This document shows positions 47,913 to 56,719 of a stretch of 64,000 nt of DNA, in pieces. Position 1 is the first letter of the stretch; each line of letters opens with the position of its first letter. A program made the position numbers and the translations under genes. Source of the DNA: Halopseudomonas phragmitis (GTDB lineage Bacteria > Pseudomonadota > Gammaproteobacteria > Pseudomonadales > Pseudomonadaceae); the NCBI RefSeq assembly GCF_002056295.1, contig NZ_CP020100.1:3681501-3745500 (forward strand), given 5' to 3'. A model generated the notes under the pieces. The model was not told the DNA's origin. It saw nothing but the letters and a program-made list of their open reading frames with translations, and did not search any database.

Positions 47913-48716
47913 TCATTCCTCGCAATTGGGATAAATCATGCACTCTCGCCCATCAGGCATTCTGAAGGGTTTGAAATCTGTGCTATTACCCCGGCAAAAA
48001 CCATAGGGGTCGTCGAGGCCACGACCCATGCAACGCTTCCAGCCTTGAGGAAAGCGGATCCAATTGTCGTCCACCGCCGGCCATTCCTCTTCAGCCATCC
48101 CAATGACCAGCCGAACGGTTTTGCCCGCTGCCTCGTCACGCAAGATCAACCCACCCGCTCGCCGTTCCTGAACTTCGCCTTCGCTCTGTGCCCGGCATTG
48201 GAGTAGCTTGATAATATTTCGCTGTTGCCCATAAGTCCTGAACAGCCACATGCACTGCCCATTCAAGACCTTAGTCCCGGCCGACCATGTATTGGGGTAT
48301 CCATCCGGCAGGGCCTCGCGGAACGACAACATTGCATGATCTTCGCTTGAGTCCATTTGATTCGGCGTTGCATCAAGCCGCCACTTCCCCTGCAGATCCA
48401 TCTTGACACTGCGCAGCTCCAATTCGCAGCCCTGCACCCGATACCCCAACGGCACCTCAAAGGCCACCCGGTGTTCCTCGGCTACATACTCGCTACGATA
48501 AATCCGCCGGTTCGGGCGCTTGCCGTTGATGCGCTCCGGCAATTCGCATTCAGCCTCCGCCACCGGCACGTAATAGGCATCGGCCGTCAGCTTGAAATGC
48601 GCCGGCAAGTCGGCCTCCAGGGTAAAACTCGGGGTGCGCTCCAGGCTGCCGCAGCCAGCCAACAGCAGCAGCGTGCCTGACAATGGGGCCAGCAGAACTT
48701 TTATCGCTAATCGCAT
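47913..48716 (-). CDS. immunity-type lipoprotein, upstream copy
   Basis: 267 aa from ATG 48716 (GGAGAG eight bases upstream). Lipoprotein signal MRLAIKVLLAPLSGTLLLLA then Cys with G-S after it; the +2 Gly favours outer-membrane sorting. From GSLERTPSFTLEADLPAHFK to LVIGMAE it is almost identical to the downstream copy; the C-terminus (WIRFPQGWKRCMGRGLDD) is different. Tli-type immunity lipoproteins protect the periplasm from sister-cell phospholipases. This copy may neutralise a variant effector no longer present. Confidence 0.8.
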   Translation of the reverse strand: MRLAIKVLLAPLSGTLLLLAGCGSLERTPSFTLEADLPAHFKLTADAYYVPVAEAECELPERINGKRPNRRIYRSEYVAEEHRVAFEVPLGYRVQGCELELRSVKMDLQGKWRLDATPNQMDSSEDHAMLSFREALPDGYPNTWSAGTKVLNGQCMWLFRTYGQQRNIIKLLQCRAQSEGEVQERRAGGLILRDEAAGKTVRLVIGMAEEEWPAVDDNWIRFPQGWKRCMGRGLDDPYGFCRGNSTDFKPFRMPDGRECMIYPNCEE

Positions 48717-48732
48717 ACCTGAACTCTCCGGA

Positions 48733-49539
48733 TTACCTGCCAGCCACGCGCACATAGTGCTGCTGAGCCGTTTCATTCATTTCTGGGTACCAGTGCCTGG
48801 GTATTTCGCCGTCATGGGCTGATAGACTTTCACGAACAAGAAAAACCAGTTGCTGCGAGGCATGCCATCCCCACTGGCGGGCCAAGCCTGCCATCTGAAC
48901 TACCCAGGTGCCTGGATCGCGCTGCGCGGCAAGCCGGCTGTAGGCTTCAGGATGCTCACTCAGCAGGTAATGGCGCAGGTTGCTACACAACACCTCGTCA
49001 TTCAACGCTGCGTTTTCCAGCCAGGCCGGCTGCTTCGGCAGTGGATATAGTCCCGGCTTGGGATTGTCTTGTGTCCTGCAACCCTGCCCGGTCCAGACAC
49101 AAAGACTCTCAACAGGCCCCAGAAATGCGGGAAGCTCCTCGTCCGACAATCGGCTCAAGGCACGCAGCATTACCCGGTAATCATGCAGCCGAAACAAAAC
49201 TGGTGATGCACCACGATCGATAATCAGCCGTTCCTGCCAATGGGTCGCCAATGCATGCAAGCGGCCTGACGGCGCTGCAATCAACCACTCCCATGTGTGC
49301 GCGGACTCATTGAGCAAATCGGCCTGCGCGGCGATGGCACTCCCCAGTGCGTACAGGCAAGGTCCCTGATCCGCCAGCTTTTCAGCTACGGTGCCTGCAT
49401 AGAGCCTTAGAGACTCTTTACCTGCCAGCGCTTCAATCTGCTCCTGATAGCAAGCCGATACATTGCTCGCATCCATGACCAGATAAATTTCACGGGCATG
49501 CTCGCCCTGCTCTGCAAGCCAGCTTTGTACGCAAGCCAT
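48733..49539 (-). CDS. DUF4123 T6SS effector chaperone/adaptor
   Basis: 268 aa. The start ATG 49539 overlaps the vgrG stop by one base (TAATG) with AGGAG upstream. The DUF4123 domain is seen in YLVMDASNVSACY near residue 20, LYALGS, WEWLIAAPSGRLHALATHWQ and VLFRLHDYRVMLRALSRLSD. Such adaptors (Tap/TEC) load a specific effector on its VgrG. Position between vgrG and the effector genes fits exactly. Confidence 0.87.
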   Translation of the reverse strand: MACVQSWLAEQGEHAREIYLVMDASNVSACYQEQIEALAGKESLRLYAGTVAEKLADQGPCLYALGSAIAAQADLLNESAHTWEWLIAAPSGRLHALATHWQERLIIDRGASPVLFRLHDYRVMLRALSRLSDEELPAFLGPVESLCVWTGQGCRTQDNPKPGLYPLPKQPAWLENAALNDEVLCSNLRHYLLSEHPEAYSRLAAQRDPGTWVVQMAGLARQWGWHASQQLVFLVRESLSAHDGEIPRHWYPEMNETAQQHYVRVAGR

Positions 49540-51635
49540 TACTGTTCTCCTGCGGCACAAACACCGTCCAGGCAGGGGCCGCATACCGGACAGAAATCAC
49601 TATCCAATTGGCTGGCCGTACGCATGATTGCATGTTGAGCACTACTCAGAGTCATTAGGGGGTTACCCGGCTGTTCTGCAGGCGCAGTATGGACATCCCC
49701 CGGCAGTGCCGGTCGGGCTCTGGCCAACCGCCCAGCCGCACCACCGGAGTTGATCCGAATACCCGGCCCGTTCAGGGTCACGCCACTGGGGTCGAGTTTG
49801 AGGAAGGAGCCGCCGCCTCTGGCAGTCAGCTCAATACCCGCCTCGATCACTACTTTGTCGCCAGCGTAATAGTGAATCTCCCGGCCGCTGTCGATGAACT
49901 GCCCCTGACCCAGCTTGACATGCTGACTGTTGGCCACGGTCAGGTGATCGTCGGCCTTGATCTCGGTTTTTCGGTCGGCATGGGTGGTGTGGTGTTCTTC
50001 GGCCAGGTTTTCGCTGTAGCGGTTGGCTTCGATGCGTTCGTGACGTTCATGGCCGACGCGGATCTTCTGGTCGTGTTCGATGTCCTGGTCCCAGTCGCGC
50101 TGGGCGTGGATAAAGATCTGTTCCTGCCCGGCCTTGTCTTCGATCCGCAGTTCGTTGAAGCCGTTACCGCCAGGGCTGGAGAGGCTTTTGAACAGGCTGC
50201 GGGTTTTGTGTTCGGGCAGCTCATAGGGCACCGGGTGGGCGCTGTTGTACAGGCAGCCGGAGACCAGTGGCTGGTCGGGGTCACCTTCGAGGAAGCTGAC
50301 CAAGACTTCCATGCCGACTCTGGGGATGGTCACGGCGCCCCAGCCGTTGCCGGCCCAACTGCTGGCGACCCGTAGCCAGCAACTGGTGTTGGCGTCGGCC
50401 TGGCCTTCTCTGTCCCAGTGGAACTGGACCTTGATCCGGCCTTCGTTGTCGCAGTGGATTTCTTCGCCTTCCGGGCCGGTGACTACAGCAGTTTGCTGGC
50501 CGAGAACCTTGGGTTTGGGGTGGATAAGGGCCGGGCGCCAGGCGCTGTCCCAGGGGGTGGCGGTGAAGTGGTTGCGGTAGCCTTGGGTGAAGTCGTCTGA
50601 GTCGTTTGGGTTGTTCTGGTTATTCTGGTTGTTCTGGGTGTCACTGGTGACCGACTCTTCCAGTACCTGGGGTTGTTTGCCCTGATGCTGGATGGCGGTG
50701 ATCAGCCAGAGGTCGTTCCAGCTCTGGGTGGGGTGGCCTTCGAGTTCGAGGAAGTGGCCGCTGCGCAGGCTCGGCTGGTCGCTGTCGCCGCTGGCCTGGC
50801 GGTAGTCGCTGCGGTGGCGTTCGAGGGCGCGGCGGGCCAGCTGTTTGCCGCGCTCGCGGTCTGTGAAGCGACCGGGGTAGTCGTAGTCTTCCAGATCCGG
50901 CAGGTGCTCGCTGCGGGCTTCGCTTTCAAGCAGCAGGCGGGCTTTTTGGTGGTCGTAGTCTCGGCGGCTGACCCGGCTGCTGCGGGTTTCCAGGCGCAGG
51001 CCGAAGCGTTTGACTACCGGGTCGTCGGCGACCATGCCGTTGCCCTGATCGAACCCGGTTGGCTCTAGGCGCGGAAAGCCGGTCTGGTCGTCGCCGAACA
51101 CCAGCAGGTGGCCGTCCTGGGTGTGGCGGAAGTGGTAGTGGATGCCTTCTTCTTCACACAGGCGCTGGATGAAGTGCAGGTCGCTTTCGTCGTATTGGGT
51201 GCAGTACTCGCGGGCCGGGTAGTCGCTGCCGAGCTGGAACTGCCAGGCGTCGGACTGGATGCCGTGTTCGGGCAGGATCCGGGCGATGATCTCGGGCACG
51301 CTCAGGTGCTGGAAGATGCGCTGGTTGTGGCGCAGGCCGAGGTAGTGCAGGTGCGGTACCAGTTCCAGCTGGTAGCGGGTCAGGCGCTGGCCGGATTCGC
51401 TGACGGCGGCGTGGTGGATCAGTCCGTGCAGGCCGCTGCCGTTGCCCAGGTCCAGCCAGGCGCTGTGCTGCAACAGGGCTTCGAGGTCGATGTCGGGCTG
51501 TTCGCTGACCAGTTGCAGCTCGATGCGGTAGCACTGGCTGATGGCCTCGCGGGCGGTAAAGGCCAGGACCTTGAAGTCGTGGTCGAGGCCGTCGAGGGTC
51601 AGGCTGAAATGGGCTTGATTGGCTGGGGCGAACAT
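49539..51635 (-). CDS. vgrG: type VI secretion spike protein VgrG (TssI)
   Basis: 698 aa. The gp27-like part starts [20 protein letters not shown] and includes [21 protein letters not shown]; the gp5-like OB and needle parts include [39 protein letters not shown] and [21 protein letters not shown] low-complexity [15 protein letters not shown] linker lies near residue 335. The C-terminus extends beyond the needle ([18 protein letters not shown]) by about 75 residues and ends in a Cys cluster [12 protein letters not shown]. No other tss genes are nearby, so it is an orphan vgrG island served by a T6SS elsewhere. Confidence 0.95.
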   Translation of the reverse strand: MFAPANQAHFSLTLDGLDHDFKVLAFTAREAISQCYRIELQLVSEQPDIDLEALLQHSAWLDLGNGSGLHGLIHHAAVSESGQRLTRYQLELVPHLHYLGLRHNQRIFQHLSVPEIIARILPEHGIQSDAWQFQLGSDYPAREYCTQYDESDLHFIQRLCEEEGIHYHFRHTQDGHLLVFGDDQTGFPRLEPTGFDQGNGMVADDPVVKRFGLRLETRSSRVSRRDYDHQKARLLLESEARSEHLPDLEDYDYPGRFTDRERGKQLARRALERHRSDYRQASGDSDQPSLRSGHFLELEGHPTQSWNDLWLITAIQHQGKQPQVLEESVTSDTQNNQNNQNNPNDSDDFTQGYRNHFTATPWDSAWRPALIHPKPKVLGQQTAVVTGPEGEEIHCDNEGRIKVQFHWDREGQADANTSCWLRVASSWAGNGWGAVTIPRVGMEVLVSFLEGDPDQPLVSGCLYNSAHPVPYELPEHKTRSLFKSLSSPGGNGFNELRIEDKAGQEQIFIHAQRDWDQDIEHDQKIRVGHERHERIEANRYSENLAEEHHTTHADRKTEIKADDHLTVANSQHVKLGQGQFIDSGREIHYYAGDKVVIEAGIELTARGGGSFLKLDPSGVTLNGPGIRINSGGAAGRLARARPALPGDVHTAPAEQPGNPLMTLSSAQHAIMRTASQLDSDFCPVCGPCLDGVCAAGEQ

Positions 51636-51797
51636 GGCTTCAATCCTTGAAGTCGGGGGGCAAGTCGGTGCAGCAACGTCGCAGTGTAGAGATATTGCGA
51701 CTCAAGACAAGGGCAGCCCATGGCTATCATCTGGAAACTTGAACCACTTCATACCTCCTGGAAACACTCGGCATAATCAAGGCGAACTGTGGCTGCA

Positions 51798-51832
51798 AAA
51801 AAGCCCACTCCGATATCGGCAGTGGGCTTTTT
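51798..51832. terminator. rho-independent terminator after fumarase
   Basis: AAAAAGCCCACT (51798-51809) pairs with AGTGGGCTTTTT (51821-51832) over 12 bp, loop 11 nt, with T/A tracts on both sides so it works in either direction. It ends the minus-strand fumarase transcript. Confidence 0.85.
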
Positions 51833-51864
51833 CTTTATCGCCTGTCGAAGCCGATAGCGGTTCT

Positions 51865-53388
51865 TCAGATCTCTACGGCCAGGCTCTTGTCGGCGATCTT
51901 TTTCTGCCAGATCTGCGGGCCGGTGATGTGCGCCGACTCGCCGGTGGTATCAACCGCCACGGTGACCGGCATGTCCTTGACCTCGAATTCGTAGATCGCT
52001 TCCATCCCCAGTTCGGGGAATGCCAGCACCTCGGCCTTCTTGATCGCCTGGGCCACCAGATAGGCGGCGCCGCCCACGGCCATCAGGTACACGGCCTTGT
52101 GATCCTTGATCGCTTCGATGGCGATCGGGCCGCGCTCGGACTTGCCGATCATGCCCAGCAGGCCGGTCTGCTCGAGGATCTGACGGGTGAACTTGTCCAT
52201 CCGGGTGGCGGTGGTCGGACCAGCCGGTCCCACGACCTCGTCACGCACCGGATCGACCGGGCCGACGTAGTAGATAAAGCGACCTTTCAGATCGACCGGC
52301 AGTTGCTCGCCCTTGTTGAGCATGTCGACCATGCGCTTGTGCGCGGCATCGCGGCCGGTCAGCATCTTGCCCGACAGCAGCACGGTTTCGCCGCTCTTCC
52401 AGCTCAGCACGTCTTCCGGGGTCACGGTGTCGAGGTTGACCCGACGCACGCTGGAGCCCACTTCCCAAGTGATTTCCGGATAGGCGTCCATCGGCGGTGC
52501 TTCGAGTACCGCCGGGCCGCTGCCATCGAGCACGAAATGCGCGTGACGGGTCGCCGCACAGTTGGGGATCATGCACACCGGCAGGCTGGCGGCGTGGGTC
52601 GGGTAGTCCTTGATCTTGACGTCCAGTACCGTGGTCAGGCCGCCCAGACCCTGGGCACCGATGCCCAGCGCATTGACCTTGTCCATGATTTCCAGACGCA
52701 GCTCCTCAACCCGGTTCTGCGGACCACGGGCACGCAGTTCATGGATATCAATCGAATCCATCAGTGATTCCTTGGCCAGTACCGCGGCCTTCTCGGCGGT
52801 ACCACCGATACCGATGCCAAGCATGCCTGGTGGACACCAGCCAGCGCCCATAGTCGGTACGGTCTTGATCACCCAGTCGACGATCGAGTCGGAGGGGTTG
52901 AGCATGACCATCTTCGATTTGTTCTCGGAGCCGCCGCCCTTGGCCGCAACGTCGATTTCAACCTTGTCGCCGGGGACGATCTGGTAATGGATCACCGCCG
53001 GGGTGTTGTCCTTGGTGTTGGTCCGCTTGCCAGCCGGATCAGCCAGAATAGAGGCGCGCAGTACGTTCTCCGGCAGGTTGTAGGCCCGACGCACACCTTC
53101 GTTGATCATGTCGTCCAGGCTCATGGTTGCGCCGTCCCAGCGCACATCCATACCAATCTTGGCGAACACGGTGACGATACCGGTGTCCTGACAGATCGGC
53201 CGGTGACCGGTGGCGCACATGCGCGAGTTGATCAGAATCTGGGCCATGGCGTCACGGGCCGCCGGTGACTCTTCACGCAGATAGGCCTCATGCACGGCCT
53301 GGATGAAGTCCACCGGGTGGTAGTAGGAAATGTACTGCAGCGCGTCGGCCACGCTCTGGATCAGATCGTCTTGCTTGATAACGGCCAT
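51865..53388 (-). CDS. class I fumarate hydratase (Fe-S)
   Basis: 507 aa. Start 53388 with GAGGAG upstream gives MAVIKQDDLIQSVADALQYI, the family start; a 29-codon upstream extension is rejected. [4Fe-4S] cysteines: GHRPICQDTG, ATRHAHFV preceded by MIPNC, and GAGWCPPG. The C-terminal beta domain contains GPTTATRMD and IGKSERGP. Converts fumarate and malate in the TCA cycle. Divergent from the GGDEF gene. Confidence 0.95.
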   Translation of the reverse strand: MAVIKQDDLIQSVADALQYISYYHPVDFIQAVHEAYLREESPAARDAMAQILINSRMCATGHRPICQDTGIVTVFAKIGMDVRWDGATMSLDDMINEGVRRAYNLPENVLRASILADPAGKRTNTKDNTPAVIHYQIVPGDKVEIDVAAKGGGSENKSKMVMLNPSDSIVDWVIKTVPTMGAGWCPPGMLGIGIGGTAEKAAVLAKESLMDSIDIHELRARGPQNRVEELRLEIMDKVNALGIGAQGLGGLTTVLDVKIKDYPTHAASLPVCMIPNCAATRHAHFVLDGSGPAVLEAPPMDAYPEITWEVGSSVRRVNLDTVTPEDVLSWKSGETVLLSGKMLTGRDAAHKRMVDMLNKGEQLPVDLKGRFIYYVGPVDPVRDEVVGPAGPTTATRMDKFTRQILEQTGLLGMIGKSERGPIAIEAIKDHKAVYLMAVGGAAYLVAQAIKKAEVLAFPELGMEAIYEFEVKDMPVTVAVDTTGESAHITGPQIWQKKIADKSLAVEI

Positions 53389-53659
53389 GCTCGGACAGGC
53401 TCCTCTATATAGGCACCGGGCCATGCAACCAGGAAATTGCATACCGGGTTCACGGATAAGACAGGCCATCTGCACCGCTTGAGGATAGCTGCGCCCAACG
53501 ACCCGCCAGAAAACGGGGCTAGAGTATACCCGAGCTTGACGAGCAGGCCAGTGCCAAGGCTATAGCTTTATTCAATGACTAGACAAAAGGACTAGGCAAA
53601 GCCTACGGGGAGCGCTACATTGGCGTCAAAATGCCATCATTGGACAATAGGCATATACG

Positions 53660-54781
53660 ATGACAATGGACTCCGCCCAGATCAAGTTCCAGGCCCTGCG
53701 CCTGCAGCGCTTTTACATGGCCCAGCTCAACTACCTGATCACCTATACCGTGATCTGCGCATCCTGGCTGGCCGGTCAGTATCAGGCTTCAGCGCCAATG
53801 CTGGCAGTCCATATCGGCCTGGGGGTGGCGACTCAACTGGGGTTCTACTGGCTGATCCGCAGCGGCCGCAACCTGCGCTATCGCGACCCGAGCCTGACCA
53901 GCGGCCAGATCATCGTCGCCACCCTGCTATTGACCTATCTGCTGGCCTACCTGGGCAGCTTTCGGGGCAGCCTGATCATGGTCTACCCGATCATCCTGAT
54001 GTTTGGTGTATTCCAGCTCTCACGTCGGGAGTTTCTCAGCCATTCACTGCTGGCCCTGACCGGCTATGGCAGCCTGATAGCCTATGACTACATCTACAAC
54101 CCTGGCACCCAGGATTTGCCCCTGACCCTGCTACAATGGTTCGTCCTGGCCTGCATCCTGGGCTGGCTGAGCATGTTCTGCAGCTATATCCGTGAACTGC
54201 GTGAACGCCTGCAGCGCCGCCACCATACCCTGCAAGCCCACCAGGAAACCCTCAAGGGCATGATGGGACAACTGCAGAACCTGGCCACCACCGATGCCCT
54301 GACCGGGCTGGCCAACCGCCGCTACTTCATCGACGAAACGCGTCGCCGGATGGCTCTGCTTGGCCCGCGCCAGCAACTGGGTCTGGCGCTGATCGACCTT
54401 GATCATTTCAAGCGAATCAACGACCTTTATGGACATGCGGTGGGTGATGAAGTGCTGCAACGCTTCGCCCAACTGGCCCGCGACAAGCTGCGGAGCGACG
54501 ATGTGATAGCCCGCTTTGGCGGTGAGGAGTTCATTATTCTGTTGAGTAACTGCGACCTGGAAACCCTGCACCAATGCGTGGAACGGATTCGCCAGGCCTT
54601 TGCCAAGCTGCAGTTTTCCGGTTTGCCGGAAGATTACTCATGCACGCTGTCGGCCGGCCTGAGCGTGGTCCGCCCTGAAGATGATCTGGAGGAGCGTATC
54701 AACCAGGCCGACCAGGCGCTTTACCAGGCCAAGCAGGGTGGTCGCAACCGCTGCAACACCCACCAGGCCGCCTATGCCTGA
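53660..54781 (+). CDS. membrane-bound diguanylate cyclase (GGDEF)
   Basis: 373 aa. About six membrane helices within residues 20-180, a short coiled segment, then GGDEF: TTDALTGLANRR at 210-221, LIDLDHFKRIND and the active-site GGEEF at 287-291. RSDD at 278-281 is an inhibitory I-site (RxxD five residues before GGEEF), so product inhibition is likely. By neighbours (fumarase, ferredoxin reductase, enoyl-CoA hydratase) it occupies the place of SadC in P. aeruginosa, though it is shorter. It would make c-di-GMP, favouring surface growth. Confidence 0.9.
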   Translation: MTMDSAQIKFQALRLQRFYMAQLNYLITYTVICASWLAGQYQASAPMLAVHIGLGVATQLGFYWLIRSGRNLRYRDPSLTSGQIIVATLLLTYLLAYLGSFRGSLIMVYPIILMFGVFQLSRREFLSHSLLALTGYGSLIAYDYIYNPGTQDLPLTLLQWFVLACILGWLSMFCSYIRELRERLQRRHHTLQAHQETLKGMMGQLQNLATTDALTGLANRRYFIDETRRRMALLGPRQQLGLALIDLDHFKRINDLYGHAVGDEVLQRFAQLARDKLRSDDVIARFGGEEFIILLSNCDLETLHQCVERIRQAFAKLQFSGLPEDYSCTLSAGLSVVRPEDDLEERINQADQALYQAKQGGRNRCNTHQAAYA

Positions 54782-55709
54782 ACTACGCATTGGCCCACAG
54801 CGGTTGCAGGTCGCCAGTGGCAGCAATTTGCTGGACGAACTGCTCGCTGACGGCCAGCCTGTCGCCTGGTCATGCCGCTCAGGGCACTGCCAGAGCTGCC
54901 TGGTCCAGGCCCAGCCAGGGCAAGCCCCCGAAGCAGCCTGCAGCGAACTTGATCCCGAACAGCAGGCCCAGGGCTGGCTACTGGCATGCCAGTGCCAGGT
55001 CCGGCAGGATATGGACCTGCATCTGCTTGATCCGGCCCAGGATGGCCTACCAGCGCAAATCAGCCGCATGGAATATCTGGCTGAGAACATCCTGCTCCTG
55101 GGCCTGCACCCCGAGCGGCCACTACGCTATCAGGCCGGCCAGCACCTGAGCCTGTGGCTGGATGCGGAACTGGCCCGCCCCTACTCTATCGCCAGTTTGC
55201 CGGGCGAGCCGGAATTGCAGTTTCATCTGGCGCTCAAGGCTCAAGGTCAGTTTTCCCAGCGCATTCAGCGCATGAATATTGGCGAGCGGATTTATCTCGG
55301 CCGGGCCAACGGTCATTGCCATTACCAGAGCGACTGGCAGGACCGACCGTTACTGCTGCTAGGGCGTGGCACCGGCCTCTCACCACTCCAGGCAGTGGCC
55401 CGCGACGCCTTGAAACATGGGCATCGCGCCGCTATCGAACTGTGGCACTGGCACCCCGAAAGCGGCGACTGCTACCTGCGTTCCGAGCTGGAAAAGCTCG
55501 CCCAGGCACACCCCCAAACCCTGCGTCTGCACCTGCACCCACAGTCCCAACTGTCCTCCGATATGGCCAGCCTGCGGCTTGCCTCACGCCATACCCTGGC
55601 GCTAGTCTGCGGTCATCCCGAATTTGTCGAACAATGGCGCAAACCGCTATTTATGGCCGGCCTGCCACGCCGGCAAGTATTCGACGAAGCCTTCGTGAGC
55701 CGCCAATAA
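54774..55709 (+). CDS. 2Fe-2S ferredoxin / NAD(P)H-flavin reductase fusion
   Basis: 311 aa. N-terminal plant-type ferredoxin: Cys34, Cys39 and Cys42 in CRSGHCQSC and Cys72 in LLACQC. Then an FAD domain (RPYSIAS, where the flavin binds) and an NAD(P) domain (LLLGRGTGLSPLQAVARDAL, LVCGHPEFVEQW). Electron-transfer reductase of the phenol-hydroxylase/CDP-6-deoxy type; partner unknown. Starts eight bases inside the GGDEF gene (ATGCCTGA), so coupled to it. Also cotranscribed with the enoyl-CoA hydratase gene 15 bp downstream. Confidence 0.88.
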   Translation: MPELRIGPQRLQVASGSNLLDELLADGQPVAWSCRSGHCQSCLVQAQPGQAPEAACSELDPEQQAQGWLLACQCQVRQDMDLHLLDPAQDGLPAQISRMEYLAENILLLGLHPERPLRYQAGQHLSLWLDAELARPYSIASLPGEPELQFHLALKAQGQFSQRIQRMNIGERIYLGRANGHCHYQSDWQDRPLLLLGRGTGLSPLQAVARDALKHGHRAAIELWHWHPESGDCYLRSELEKLAQAHPQTLRLHLHPQSQLSSDMASLRLASRHTLALVCGHPEFVEQWRKPLFMAGLPRRQVFDEAFVSRQ

Positions 55710-55724
55710 GCCCAAGGAGCCACC

Positions 55725-56489
55725 GTGAGCCAAACCCTGCTGATCGACCGCAGCGATGCAGTCCTGACCCTGACCCTGAACCGCCCGGAAACCAAGAACG
55801 CCCTGACCCGCGAAATCTACAGCGGGCTGGCCGATGCCATCAATGCGGCTCAGGATGACCCGGCCATCCGCACCATCGTCCTGCAGGGCAGCCAAAGCTG
55901 CTTCACCAGTGGCAACGACGTCAACGACTTCCTCAATGTACCGCCGGCCGGCCAGGACAGCCCGGTCTACCGCTTCCTCCGAGCCATTCTCAGCTCAGAA
56001 AAGCCCCTGATCGCCGCAGTCAACGGCCCAGCGGTAGGCGTGGGCACCACCATGCTGCTGCATTGTGATCTGATCTATGTGGCCGAGGATGCCCGGCTGA
56101 AGATGCCCTTCGTCAACCTCGGCCTGTGCCCCGAAGCCGGCTCCAGCTTCCTGCTGCCGCGCCTGCTCGGTCATCCGCGCGCAGCCGAATTGCTGCTGTT
56201 GGGCGAAGAAATCAGTGGCCGACGTGCCGTTGAGATCGGCCTGGCCAACCATGCCTTGGCTGCTGGCCAACCAGTACTGGACGCCGCCCGCCAGGCCGCC
56301 CTGCGACTGGCCGCGCAGCCACCCAGCTCGGTCCGGCTAACCAAGCGCCTGCTCAAACAGCACAGCCAGAAACAGGCACAAGAGGTTATGGAGCAGGAAG
56401 GCGCCCACTTCGCCACCCTGCTACAGGGACCGGATGCGCGTGAGGCGTTGAGTGCGTTTCTGGAGAAGCGCAAGCCGGTTTTTAGTTAA
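55725..56489 (+). CDS. enoyl-CoA hydratase/isomerase family protein
   Basis: 254 aa. Start is GTG 55725 with AAGGAG upstream. Crotonase fold: LTLNRPETKNALTREIYSGL, SCFTSGNDVNDFL (first oxyanion segment), AAVNGPAVGVGTTMLLHCDL, and PFVNLGLCPEAGSSFLLPRL with the catalytic-region Glu. The stop codon lies in a sequence resembling the terminal repeat of the adjacent MITE-like element. Pathway not evident. Confidence 0.88.
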   Translation: MSQTLLIDRSDAVLTLTLNRPETKNALTREIYSGLADAINAAQDDPAIRTIVLQGSQSCFTSGNDVNDFLNVPPAGQDSPVYRFLRAILSSEKPLIAAVNGPAVGVGTTMLLHCDLIYVAEDARLKMPFVNLGLCPEAGSSFLLPRLLGHPRAAELLLLGEEISGRRAVEIGLANHALAAGQPVLDAARQAALRLAAQPPSSVRLTKRLLKQHSQKQAQEVMEQEGAHFATLLQGPDAREALSAFLEKRKPVFS

Positions 56490-56504
56490 GGAAACGCTGA
56501 CCAA
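56486..56504. repeat. solo MITE-end-like sequence overlapping the hydratase stop
   Basis: TTAAGGAAACGCTGACCAA differs from the terminal repeat TTAAGGGAACACTGATTAA of the element at 56536 in a few bases. The stop codon of the enoyl-CoA hydratase is inside it. Confidence 0.5.
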
Positions 56505-56535
56505 CTACACCTGAGCCTGACGGCTTGGGTGTCTG

Positions 56536-56704
56536 TTAAGGGAACACTGATTAATTGCAAGCCCGGTTGTCGCTGACCTGTTCTGGACTGTCGATGCCCC
56601 GGACGGGCATCGTCAAGCCCCCAGGGATGGGTTCACGGCGTGTCCAGAACAGGTCAGCGACAAGTGGGCCAGCACCGAAACCGATTTAATCAGTGTTTCC
56701 TTAA
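56536..56704. repeat. 169-bp MITE-like inverted-repeat element
   Basis: Ends TTAAGGGAACACTGATTAA (56536-56554) and TTAATCAGTGTTTCCTTAA (56686-56704) are inverted repeats with one mismatch. Inside, 56567-56588 and 56642-56663 form a perfect 22-bp inverted repeat (TTGTCGCTGACCTGTTC...), and GATGCCC/GGGCATC makes a central hairpin. No ORF. It fills the gap between the convergent hydratase and cls genes. Confidence 0.8.
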
Positions 56705-56719
56705 ATGCCAGCACCGCCT

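Noticed and set aside
44899-51635. Possibility of a complete type VI secretion system
   Set aside because: Only vgrG, adaptor, lipoproteins and lipase are present; no tssB, tssC, hcp, clpV or membrane-complex genes.
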